Shown here: piece by piece, positions 11,601-40,319 of the stretch | Layout of the letters: each line of letters begins with the position of its first letter | Position numbering within the stretch: position 1 is the stretch's first letter | Assembly (NCBI RefSeq): GCF_021155765.1 | Contig: NC_060105.1 | Span: 5,640,001 to 5,704,000, forward strand | Reading direction: 5' to 3' | DNA from: Diprion similis | Taxonomy: Eukaryota; Arthropoda; Insecta; Hymenoptera; Diprionidae | Length of the DNA: 64,000 bases | Made by a program: the position numbers and the translations under genes | The notes under the pieces: generated by a model | What the model saw: only the letters and a program-made list of their open reading frames with translations | The model's database searches: none | What the model was told of the DNA's origin: nothing

Positions 11601-13779
11601 AGCCCAGCCCCTGCCATAGGTTTATCAAGATGTTGGATAAGTACAAGAAGTTGCTTAGAAACTACTCGCAAAATATAGATACCCTAGAGCAGGTGGCAGG
11701 AATTGAGAATGTTATAGAATGTCACGGTGAGTGACGATGATTATTTTGTACAGCAATGAATGCATGGTTTAGGCGTAAGAAAAATGCTGACATAGGTTTT
11801 ACTTTCAATTTAGTTGATATATTTCGGACGTATTTTTGTTCACAGGATCTTTTGCCACAGCATCCTGTACAAGATGTAAATATCAAGTTAGAGCAGATGA
11901 CATAAGGGAAGAAATATTTGCCCAAAAAATTCCAATGTGTCCAAAATGCAAAGCCAATACTTTACCCTCCATCACAGAAATGGATCCGAATGATAATTAC
12001 AGAGGTGAGCAAATAGTTCTCAAACACATCTACTTTGGCTGGTGAAGCCAACGAAACTAACATCTGTGGTATTTTTCAAGATCTAGTCAACCAGGGGATA
12101 ATGAAACCAGATATTGTATTCTTTGGAGAAGGACTTCCCGACGTATTTCACGACGCTATGGCTAAGGACAAAGATGACTGCGATTTATTAATTGTTATCG
12201 GATCGTCTTTAAAAGTAAGACCAGTAGCATTGATTCCATCTTCCATTCCGTCTCACGTACCACAGATTCTCATAAATCGAGAACCTCTTCCACATTTGAA
12301 GTTTGACGTAGAGCTACTAGGCGATGGAGATGTCATAATCAATCAGTTATGTCATTTGTAAGTATAATACAGCTGGCAATGCATCAAAAGTAAGATGGAC
12401 GATAGAAACGTCAATTAATAGTCGGTGATTGAATTTCCACAGAATGGGGGACAACTATAGTGAAGTTTGTTGGCAAAACAATCTTCTGAAAGAAGCTACG
12501 CAACTTTTACCATCTCGGTATACTGCTGACGATTCGTGGGAACAAAGTCAGGACACTACTACTAATCACGAATTTTCTCAAGACAGTGTTGAGCTCAATC
12601 TGAAATCGCATCAGGTGTCAACGGAAAGTCAAGACAGTCTCATGATCAATGCAAATACAACACCTAAGCACTCCGAAAACACAGATATCTGTATTTCCCC
12701 ATTTCATGCCGGTCATATGGAAAACGCTGAGGGATTCACTTTGCTTGGCGAAAGTCCGAAACGACGATTGGGAGACTCCAGCGTTGAAAGTAGCCCGAAA
12801 CGAATGAACTTTGGGAATAACTCAAGCTCAGAGTTAATTGATTCGTCTCTACAGTTGTTGGACAGTATCGATTCAAGCCGTGAGTTGGCCTCGCGTAATG
12901 ATCGATTAATATCGGTAGAATCGACGTCAGAAAATAATGGACAGATTCTCAACTTAGAAGAGTGTCATGTTGTCCCAAGACTTCTCAACTCAAGCTCATC
13001 GAGTACAAATGAGTCCACTACCGAATCACCTGTCACAACGGTTACTTCCACTCCATCGACAATAAACAATTTGTCTGTTTCGACTGATTGTGACATTGTA
13101 GATACAGAGAGAATAAATTCGAAGGCAAGACATGTTTCTATTGACTCAGCGATGGATTCTGGGATGGGAGACAGTTGTAATAGTGTGGACAGTTCCGAAG
13201 AAAAAGTGGTAATTGATTCTAACGAAGAAGAAAATACGAAAAGGAATGATTTCGAGAGGCGTTGTTGGCAAGCCAAAGTTAGAGAGAGTCTCGCGGCACG
13301 GTTACCAGGTAAATTAACTATGCATACACTTATTTTTGCCCATTACTTGTAGTTAGTTATTAATAAATATAAATTTGTTCTTATTTTTTCCTATTACAGA
13401 TAACTCCTACTACCAAGCTACAGCTGGTAGGTACATTTTCCCTGGTGCTGAGGTCTATTCTGATCCAGAGGACTATGATCATTGTTCCCTTTCGGCAAAT
13501 TCTGACAGTTCAGAAAGTGATAGCGACTCAACTTCTGACGATGAAGAAGAGACTTGTAAGTTTCCTACAGTTTGAAAATAATTAACGACATTGTTCATCT
13601 ATACAGTAGAGATTTTTCAATTCATCTCAAGACAATGCAGGTCTCAATGAGCTGTAATTTTTTTTCTCTTTTTTCCAGGTGCAGATGAGGAATTCTCTGA
13701 AGGTGCGGATATTGACGGAGAAGGTGAAGGGGAGGAGGTTGACTGGGCAAGTATTCCTTCAAAAGAACTTCAACGCTAG
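8695..13779 (+). CDS. Sirt1: NAD-dependent protein deacetylase sirtuin-1 (Sir2)
   Basis: This is a nuclear class I sirtuin that removes acetyl groups from histones and other proteins using NAD. Ten coding exons join in frame: 8695-8842, 10605-10734, 10819-11053, 11179-11394, 11519-11726, 11846-12004, 12081-12357, 12443-13308, 13400-13555, 13679-13779. They give 831 aa, near the length of fly Sir2. Landmarks: an N-terminal basic motif [10 protein letters not shown] (11-20), NAD loop [15 protein letters not shown] (210-224), SQNID (293-297), catalytic His312 in ECHG, zinc cysteines C320/C323 and C344/C347, FFGEGLP (379-385), GSSLKVRP, and [10 protein letters not shown] Ser/Thr-rich linker (about 460-746) precedes [12 protein letters not shown] (757-768), the C-terminal segment that packs on the catalytic core of human SIRT1. 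The protein ends in an acidic tail. All catalytic residues are intact. Confidence 0.96.
8843..10604 (+). other. Sirt1 intron 1
   Basis: A phase-1 intron of 1,762 bp with donor GTATTT and acceptor CCAG. Its first 150 bp include a GC-rich island (about 8893-8995) described separately; the rest is AT-rich, with T runs at 9328-9340 and 10259-10280. The frame at 9508-9729 on the minus strand looks like chance. Confidence 0.8.
8893..8995. promoter_or_regulatory. GC-rich island with YY1/Pho-like motifs in Sirt1 intron 1
   Basis: AAGATGGCGGC at 8893-8903 matches the YY1/Pleiohomeotic-type core. A CCGCCATGA in reverse orientation lies at about 8965-8973. The two GC arms GGCGGCC and GGCCGCC can form a hairpin. 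The island contrasts sharply with the AT-rich intron. It could be a second promoter, an enhancer or a Polycomb-type site. A 25-codon ATG frame (8896-8973) is also present, with no sign that it is translated. Confidence 0.4.
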
Positions 13780-14900
13780 TCTCCAGGAAATGCTGGAAAT
13801 GGTAGTCAATTCTTATTGCAACCACCTTGGAGGATTTGATCAAAGTTAAATTTAACTGTCAAAATCAACGAGCAGATATACGAATACATAAAATTGAACT
13901 TGCATTCTACGTTTTCAGCGATTTAAAAAAAATTTCTTTCGATATTATTAAACATTACGAGAAGGAACATACCTAAGTTCTTATTCGTAGTGGCTGATTT
14001 TGTTAAATCAGTTACCAGAATATAAAGAGAAAAGAAGAAAAATAGTATGTCTGAAGATTTGCCAAATTGGAGTACGTATATTGATAGAGTAATTTTAGTT
14101 TACCGGTAAATCTAAATTATTAATGTTCGTTATTTTAGGTAGGTAATAGAATAACAATGGCTAAGTGTATTAAATTATTACCCAGTTAATAATGGTAGCG
14201 CCTATTTTGTCAAGCGGCGATAAGACATGATAACAATGGGAACGTTTCCATTTGATTTTTTTCAAAATAAATAATATTTCGCGTTTTCGAGTATTGCGCG
14301 TTCCGAAGATTAAGTTACGTATACGCAGATCTAGTCCCACGGGCGGGTTTTTGAAAAATCATTTCAACTCCAACATTGGATCGAGTATTTACAATTTACT
14401 GTTGAAAGAAATGTTTATTTTAACATCGCATTTATACTGATGATATATTAACCTCAGCCGACGAAATTTGGTAGAATTTTTTCCTATGCAAGCCGTGACA
14501 TTCAACGGAAACTAAAATTCTGTAACGTTGCTGGAGGTCTGTAGACAAACGTGGGTTTAAATTTACGCCGGTTATTAATCAATTTTACGAAAAACACGTT
14601 TGTAATTAATTCTTGCGTGATTACGAACTTTGATGGAATTTAATGTTAGTTGAATGTTGTTAATTTATCTGTGAATATATGTAAATATCGTTCGTTTTGC
14701 TAACACAACTATATTTTATTTGTTATCATATAGTAATGATACGAAAGATATACCTATTCAATTCTTTTTTTTCCGTTAAATAATTAAGAGTGAACGGTGA
14801 AAAATATACAACGGTGGACTAATTTACGAGTACACTTCAGGGAATGAATTCTGAGAACTTATGATGCCCAAGTTGAAACACAATAAAAATATTCTTACTC
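13780..14900 (+). other. Sirt1 3' UTR, probable
   Basis: AT-rich DNA directly after the Sirt1 stop. Canonical AATAAA hexamers occur at 14266-14271 and 14882-14887; the latter is followed by T-rich sequence and is a good candidate cleavage site. A further AATAAA lies at 15194-15199. A small hairpin (CTGATTT, loop TGTT, AAATCAG) occurs near 14000. No coding signal is seen. Confidence 0.55.
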
Positions 14901-17041
14901 CGATTTACTGGTCGAATGTTGTTTTAATATTTTTTTCTTAAAGTCTCGGCGAAAATTTGGATCTCAAGAATAATTTTTTCACCCTTGGTTTAAAGAATAA
15001 CCATTCATTTCCCAGAATTTACCCAAAGCAATGTACTTGTATTTTGTCGACACAATGTGACGCACAATTCACTCTTAATCACTGTAAATATCGTTTGAAT
15101 GCAAATTACGCGAATAATCCACTTAATCAGTTCAACATTTCGATCCTCACATATTCTGTCATTATAAAATAATATTCTATTTTACTATTGGCAAATAAAT
15201 GCAGTTATTACATACATACGATATATTTAGGGATGTAACACTCGTTTCTATAGGTAATTCTTAGTTAGGAATAAAAAAAAATACATAATAATAATAGATA
15301 TGCGCGCGAGGTTAGAAAGAATGTGAACTTGAAGCTTCGAAATAGATTAGTTGAATAGTTGTTGAAACACTTTTGTCACGAAAATCTGAAGGGGATCGTT
15401 GTATCGTAGTGAGAAGAATATTGCGCGAAATTTAATTTGACTCGTGTCAACTGAATGATTCTGATTAAATTTCTCAAGTTTGAAGTGAAAACTTCTGAAC
15501 TAATTTTCATTTAAGCATGATGAGAAAGGCCCACATTCATACATGTATTGGCATAAGGATTAATATAATTGAAAAACTTTTTTTGAGCTCTAGATGTGTG
15601 TTGATATGAAAATTTGAAACTTAATGTTGTTATCGAACACAATCCCCCCCACCCCAAACCATAAAATGTGACTAGATTCTAATGACCGGCCATTTCAATA
15701 GCTGCTACTTCCTGAAACTACACCCCATGAGTAGCGAAATGATAAATACATTTAAAAATATCGATTACAGCATGCTGTAATGGTTTGGCAATTACTTCAG
15801 CTCACTAATTATGGTTTTCAGTTTAATTGGAGCACGGGCGAATGTACAAAGCAATGTTAGATAATCCTATCATTGCGTGTTATTTTTATAAGGGTGAACG
15901 ATTAGCTTTTAGCATTTGCAACTAGGGACATCTGTGGCAATTATGACAAAATTATACGACTGTAAAGCTCTTTTAGGTTTACAGAGTAACTGTTTTCACG
16001 TCCTTTATAAAATCTATTGAGATACTAAGGTTGTTTACTATTTCGAAGATTTTACATGAAACAGTATAATGATTTTGTCATTATTGTTGCAATCTTAGTT
16101 TTTGTTTATATAATATGTAAGGAACAATGAGGTTGTGTGCAAGTATATTATTCTTAATGAATTAATGATATAATGTAAGATATGAATATAGTACGTAATA
16201 CATATTCATTAATCAATAATGTTAAAAAAATACGATAAATTAATAATAATAGTAATCACAATAATATCTTGAATGTAAATGTGGGAATGAAATTTTCATG
16301 GGCTGAGAAAGATACGAAAAAATAACTAAACACGCGAGATTACTAGGTTTATGTATTGAGCTTCAACTTCCACTTTCCTCTGCAAAGGGTACGCGAGGTG
16401 CTCTTTATTTTTAATGGCAGATGTGATTGTCATTTGTTCGATTTTTGGATGTTAAAGAAATAGAAAAAACAGGGAGGGAAAATTAGTAACTCTAAGATTG
16501 ATGGAAACGATCGAGCAATTTGGTGAGTTTCGAGCAACTCTGTTTCCTCGGTATTAAGAGAAATAATATTTTATACAATAAGACGAAAAGTTACATACCG
16601 CTTTATATTATACAAATATAGCTTTATTTATAATTTTGTTATACGCCGTTTGACTTGATAAAAGGAGAGATTGAAGAATTAGGTATTATAACCTGGTTGA
16701 AGATACTTTTTTTTTCTTTCTTTGTTTCTATATGTTTCTATTTTTTTAAATATAATTTATTTGATTAATAACGTTTGTAAATAATGATATAGTTGGAAGT
16801 AAAAATGTTCTTGTAATTTCACATTCTTTCTGCCTCTGTAGTTTCGTTTCTTAGTAAGATTCCTATTATCTGAATAATTGCGTATTGCTCAAAATTTGTA
16901 CCAAAATTGGCAACTGTTGTGTGTCTTTTTTTCTCAACTACTTGTTCAAGTTTTAAAGTGAAAAATGTAAAATAATCCAGTTTAACGATTGGCCTGCTTT
17001 GTCGCCTTCTTTTCTTATTTTTTTTTTTTTTTTCATTCATT

Positions 17042-17097
17042 TATCTTTATCTCTTTCTTTCACTCTCTGTCTCTCTCTCTATCTCTTCTCTCTCCTC
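17042..17097. repeat. CT-rich microsatellite
   Basis: A tract made almost entirely of C and T, with CTCTCT runs, just after a T15 stretch (17020-17034). It lies between Sirt1 and Gfat. Confidence 0.85.
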
Positions 17098-18150
17098 GAC
17101 AGCACTGATTTTTTTTTTGTATAGATCTACGTATACCATGTATCACATATGTAAATATTTATTATTTCTAATATTTAATAGATCGTGGAATCTTTTGTAA
17201 GGTTGGCTGTAATTTGAAAGCTCATCAGCAGTGTGTTTTGATATGATTCTTCAGATGATTTTTTTTTTCTCTCTTTAGTCTAGGAAAAGTTTTCATATTT
17301 CAGCAATCCTCGCAAAAAAACAGTACATTAAGGAAGTTCTGATTCTTTTTTTTCTCTTCTTTCTTTTTTATATATAATTTGTTATTTAATATAAAGAATG
17401 TTATTAAAAAAAAAAAATGTTCTCTTCATTATTATATAAATGTTGTAAGAATTTTTCGTTTATTTTGGTATTACTAACGCATAAGCTTTACCTCGTAAAT
17501 TAAACATTTTTCTATCATAATTAAATAGCGTTTCTTTATTCTGGCACCTTTTTACGAACAAATGTACGTCTGTATGTACGAATGTGTAGGTACGTTAACG
17601 ATATTTGTGAAAGAGATCCAATATATATTCTCCGTTGGACTTCGAAATACAATGAGGCAGAATAATTTGAGTTTGTAAAGAACAATTAAGGAAAAGCGTC
17701 GCCAGAAAAATTATTAAAAAAACAACGGCCACATACAACATCTCAACATCTCACAATTGGCACAGCAGTATGAGGTACATTGCTTTACAGCGTACAGTTG
17801 CAATGGTTTTTTTTCGTAAATTTCAGTTCTACATATTGGCGCAGCAAGAGCAAACGATTATGATTAGAAATGAATCGTGAAACCTGGGTACCACGATTTG
17901 GAAATTCCTACGAGTATTTGGTATGTGAAGAAATTATTCAGGCGATTCCTCGTGCCACGGAAAGGATAATGAATCCCGCCTAATATCGCAATTGCTCTGG
18001 AATTTATATCCATTGACGAACAAAGTTGTTGGAAGTAATAATCATCAAACTGCTTCATCCGGAATGATATTTAAGAAAATCCCAGCTCATGTATGAAAGG
18101 ATTTCAATTATTCCTGTCATGAAAAGTATATCCGCTTAAAAAATTGTACG

Positions 18151-18171
18151 AAAAAAAAAAAAAAAAAAAAA
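18151..18171. repeat. Poly-A run of 21
   Basis: An uninterrupted A homopolymer in intergenic DNA. No retroposed gene body is recognisable upstream of it. Confidence 0.85.
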
Positions 18172-19860
18172 TATCTACTTATCAAATTTACTTGGTGCAA
18201 GTAATACAGCACTGGTATAAATTTATTTTTCTATCCTCGTAACTGAGGCACGATTCTGTTGATATTCGGATAACTTTAAGTGATATTTGCGCGTGAGACT
18301 GTGCGAACACACATGTGTGAAATTCACGTATAGTTTACACCTGTATAAAATATCGAATGGTACATTGAATCAGCGGTAGAATATTTTCGAAAAAGTAATA
18401 ATAAGAATGTAGAAATAAGATTACATTTAATTGTATAAAGTAGACGAATGACTATCGTTTGTATTGACGAACTAATAAATAATTACCACAAAGCTTAGGA
18501 TTTGTTATCAGTATACAAAGTATTATTTATAGGTATGTTAGACGCATTCAGAGAGAGGGGAGAGAGAGGATTTCCTGTCACACGTATATTAATAAATATT
18601 AACTATCTTATTACCGGGGTAATGCATATATTTATATTAAAATATGTCAAAACTAATGAAAGAACTAATCATAATAATAATGATAATAATAATAATAACA
18701 AAGATGATAATGATGAAGATAAAATTATACAATCTAAGTTAAATACACATGATGATTAATGCTTAGCTCAATCTTGATATAAGTAACTGGATATATATAA
18801 AAAAAAGTAACTAAATTAAATCCAATCTATTGAATCAAAGTTAAAAAGAAGCGTATAGATTATGCATACTATTAGATATATTTGCTACACAAATTTCACT
18901 TTTTGTGCACTCATCGATTATTATTTCTAGTTACACGTAACACGTAAGAATATATAGTTTAAGAGTAATCGAAATAATTAGTCCACGAGTAGGATTGAGG
19001 AAAAATATGTTATGTTTTTGGTATAGTGAATGTGGTGTTCTATCTTTCCAAGTGTAAATTATTTATCATTTCGGTATTAATATATTATATATTCTTTATT
19101 ATTTCAAATTTTTACTGAACCTATTCGCACTTCCTTCGACAGCGTTAAACTCGCTAAACCATATGCATACCTATATAATAACTATACAATAGATCTGTAT
19201 GTTTTCGAAAGCAATAAATCGAATGATCAGATTCTACGTGACATTAAACTTAAAATAATAATTTCGAAAGGTTGGTTAAACCATAAATCAATATATTTTC
19301 CCACAGCTTGTATATGAGATGAATATTCCAATTCCTGATTACTATGATTCTAAGGTTACAAATCGTGCTGATAAAAATAGTGAAAATTTTCCATCACACG
19401 ACGCGCAGTCAGCGGCTAAAAGTTAATGCATAAAAGAAAAAATTATTATTTCCAGACTCGAGTGAACATTAAAAAACGATCAATCACCGATCCATTAAAT
19501 TAAAAACGGTATTAAAAACGCTGAAAAAATCGTCTCTCGACAATACAGAGATGTAACAATAGTACATATGAATGAGTACCTAAAACGAGTCGATTATCAG
19601 CATCCGTAATGGCCGCCTCGGTGCTCGAAAAGGTACCGTGTGAGTCGAAACGATTCCAAAATTTCAAACACCCAATACGGCAATGAAAAATAGTAAAAAA
19701 ATCCGGCAATTCAGGGTAATAAGCTAAGGGTCCGACGCTGGCAAAAAAGCCACACCACACCCATGTATAAACGGTGAATATAAAAGTACAGGAGGCGCTT
19801 ATAAAGGTCGTTGGAAAAATAATAGGGAAAAAGTTACGAGTCGTCGGTAGAATAGAATGA

Positions 19861-20155
19861 ACGAATGGAAGGAATCGCGTGCGATTGCCGCGACAATTTC
19901 GTGCGGCGGCAGCGGCGGGTTTTACACGCCTACGACGTATTCATAGAGAACAGCAGGTGCGGCAGGGCTGTGCTGTCAATGAAGCATCGTGCTCGCAGAT
20001 ACGCGAGGACGGAGGAAGGCCTGGCATAAAAAGTGTGCAACGAGCCGCGTATCGGCTCAGATGCCTGCAAGGCTGCAAGGAGTTAATACCGTCTCGCTTT
20101 ATCGAGCTGCCCTGTACCTACGTGGCGCCTGAAAGAGTGACAACAAATCGACAGC
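19861..20155 (+). promoter_or_regulatory. Gfat 5' leader / promoter-proximal region
   Basis: Base composition switches here from AT-rich to GC-rich, with clustered GGC and CGC triplets near 19890-19920, as expected for a promoter or first exon. Two upstream ATG frames precede the Gfat start: 19979-20029 (16 codons) and 20061-20132 (23 codons). CATAAAA near 20024 is a weak TATA-like element. The transcription start is not determinable, so whether the uORFs lie in the mRNA is unknown. Confidence 0.45.
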
Positions 20156-37868
<17,713 letters not shown>

Positions 37869-39200
37869 ATTAGAGTAGTGTAGGACTCGTACGCAGGATG
37901 AGGATTTGCAATTGGCGATCAGGAGAGTCGGTGGATCGTGGCCAATGATGAATAACGAGGGGCTGAATCCTGAGAGGCTGGCTTGTTTATATCAGCGGAT
38001 AGTGATTGGCAGGCGTGTATTTATTAACGAAAAGATTTGAATCGGCGGGACTTTAAGGAGTCTAAGGATATACTAAGCAAACTTTGTTCCATAAACGCGA
38101 GAGCGGCTGGTGTGGGGGAACAATATACGGGAAATATTTTAAAAAACGATTTCTCCATCACCGCTAAGACGATTCGGTAAAATTTCACGAAAATCGGTTT
38201 CGATTTGCATAAGTACAGCCCATCGTCGACTCAAAGTAAATACTTGGCACTGATTAACATGTACGTGTCAAGTATCGAAATATAACTATTCCAATACGTG
38301 AAGTAAAAAATATTACGGAGTGAGGCGTTAGATGTTTATGCGTGGGTGTGTGTACGTGATATGTAGATGCGGGTGGAATTTTTCACACATTATATCATTT
38401 CATGCATTTCACATCACAAGTTTCTCGAATGGTTATATCTGTAACCAGATACATTAGTGTGTATGATTACCATCGTTTACCCTACGTTAAAATCTATTCA
38501 TATAAATGTATAGATATTAATGAAATACAAAATAATTATCATATGATGCGACACTTGTATTCCACAATAATTCAATAATTAACGTTTAAGAATTTTAATA
38601 TATATATATTGAAATATATATATATATATATACATACACAGTATTGTTGGGGAAAGTTGTTATATTTTGTAAACTATTTCAGAAAACCTCTGACGAGCTT
38701 TTAGCATAGCTTAGACAACGCTTGTAGGTATTCTGTGATTGCGGTTCATTTGTTGAATCTGATATAGTTTATTTATAGAAAAAGAAAAAAAATTTATGTA
38801 CGTAGCGTGTGCATGCACTGTGTATTGTAAACAGTTTAGTTCGAAATACGAAAGTCTTTAAACCAATTGTAGTAAGTATTCAACAAATGGCACGTACCAC
38901 TTTGCAAATTCATTCTCTATTTTCTATTTTTCTTTTACTATCTATCACGACATTGGTTACCTTGTGCAACTCTTTGTTGCAGCTAGCTTCTAAAGATACC
39001 TAATAGAATCGTGTAAGAATTTTTCTAGAATTTTATGATTGATATTGAGTTACTTTGATTATTATACACATTCGTCGTCACGCTGGGTTTATCACGGTTA
39101 TAGCTAATACTGTATCGGACCAGAATGTAATCTTTGTAATATTGTTAATATAATATACAATTTACGCACCGTCGAAATAAAAAATTAAAAAACAAAACGT
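37869..39200 (+). other. Gfat 3' UTR with polyadenylation signal
   Basis: About 1.3 kb of non-coding DNA after the Gfat stop. AATAAA at 39176-39181, followed by a T-rich GTGTATTTTCC segment, is the first clear canonical poly(A) signal I find. An AT dinucleotide repeat occurs at 38597-38640. Confidence 0.6.
38597..38640. repeat. (AT)n microsatellite in the Gfat 3' UTR
   Basis: Two AT dinucleotide runs separated by TGAA, ending in TACATACA. Confidence 0.9.
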
Positions 39201-39990
39201 GTATTTTCCTTCACACGCATGTTACAATATATTTTTCACAATTAACATCCTATCAACGTTGACTAATGTTATAAATTGTCATCAAATATTGTCAAAGACT
39301 AGTTGAATTTAGGAAAGACTTTGACGAATCGAAACTAATGTAATTTTAGTAAAAGTTTCCTTAAATTCGAGCAACATTTATACCGAATAAAAATTTGTAA
39401 AGAAAAGTAAAAAGTTTGGAAATTCTCAGTGATGTATTATTTCGATTTTTGAAACTAAAAACGCTGGTTAAAACGAACGAGCGTCTAGGGCTTTGAAATA
39501 GATGTGTGTAACTGCGCGCTGGCTTCGTGCATTGATTAAACGTTTAAACAGTGCATAGGTACATAAAAAAAAAGCAGAAAATCAACTTACCGAGAAAATA
39601 TCAATAGAAATAAAAAAATAAGAGCAAGGAACGAATTTTCAAAATGCTTTTCCCGGGCCTAGGCAATGGAAAATCGGTCAAACGCGGTTCGGTGTAAGGG
39701 GAATTGTGATTTAAAATATTTTGCCCCGCAACGTTATTGATTTTCAATTCGCAGTATAGGTATAGCAGTGAAGGCATAAGGAGAAGAGGGAATAGTTGAA
39801 CGAAGCTCGACGTGTAAGCACCGTACGGTTACCAGCGAGTGTGGATAAGCGATATTAGTAAATTACATAAAATCGTTGTTTGAAATTGTCGACGAAGTAA
39901 TCGTTACGGTTGAATTTTTTTAAATCGTCTAATTTTAAAACGGGGATAAAAAGAAGAGCATCCTTTCCTCGGTTATATTTCATTGGAGGT
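39201..39990. other. Intergenic DNA between Gfat and CaMKII
   Basis: AT-rich sequence without a recognisable gene, separating the Gfat poly(A) region from the CaMKII leader on the same strand. The distal CaMKII promoter probably begins here. Confidence 0.5.
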
Positions 39991-40254
39991 GGTGGGTAAT
40001 ACGGCGTCTACGACGCAAGTCAGTTGACCCACCGACGCCGAGTGAAACGGACGCAGGTCGAAATACGCTCCGTGATAAAATAATTCCTTAGAGTAATGTG
40101 AATAACCAATAACAATAGAGATTGATAAAAATTGTCGAAACAATCGCTGTGTTTATTACCATAGTTTTTATTGATCGAATTTGACCGGCCAGTTTCCTAG
40201 CGTAGTGTCGGGGGCCGCTTTCTCAGTAGTGAGGTAAATATTGTAGTTTTCGGT
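39991..40254 (+). promoter_or_regulatory. CaMKII 5' leader region
   Basis: This region, richer in CG dinucleotides, leads into the CaMKII ATG. It contains an ATG immediately followed by TGA (40096-40101), a start-stop element, and I see no other ATG between it and the main start. Transcription start and any leader splicing cannot be fixed from sequence alone. Confidence 0.45.
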
Positions 40255-40319
40255 ATGGCTGCTCCAGCAGCTTGTACGCGTTTCAGTGATAACTATGACC
40301 TTAAGGAGGAACTGGGAAA
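40255..40319 (+). CDS. CaMKII: Calcium/calmodulin-dependent protein kinase II, first coding exon (partial gene)
   Basis: The exon encodes MAAPAACTRFSDNYD, then LKEELG plus two bases of a lysine codon, and ends at donor GTAAGT. This matches the N-terminus of insect CaMKII, which continues with the glycine-rich ATP-binding loop (GKGAFS) in the next exon. CaMKII is a dodecameric Ser/Thr kinase activated by Ca2+/calmodulin, abundant in neurons and central to synaptic plasticity. The ATG context (TTTCGGTATGG) is acceptable. No exon matching the glycine-loop continuation was found downstream, so the gene is cut by the window edge and the first intron must exceed 23.6 kb, unless I missed a short exon. 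In the window the gene follows Gfat in the same orientation. Confidence 0.9.

Larger units (their letters stand above)
14901..19860. other. Intergenic region between Sirt1 and Gfat
   Basis: About 5 kb of AT-rich DNA without a recognisable gene. It contains a pyrimidine-rich CT tract (17042-17097), several T runs, a 21-base A run (18151-18171), a GATAAT/AATAAT simple repeat (18670-18722) and a perfect 12-bp palindrome CACACATGTGTG (18308-18319). Open frames here are short and low-complexity. Part of it may be a longer alternative Sirt1 3' UTR. Confidence 0.5.

Noticed and set aside
12429..12442. Extension of the Sirt1 exon 8 frame upstream of the splice acceptor
   Set aside because: The bases before 12443 end in TTTCCACAG, a clear acceptor, and the protein family joins CHL directly to MGDNYSE.
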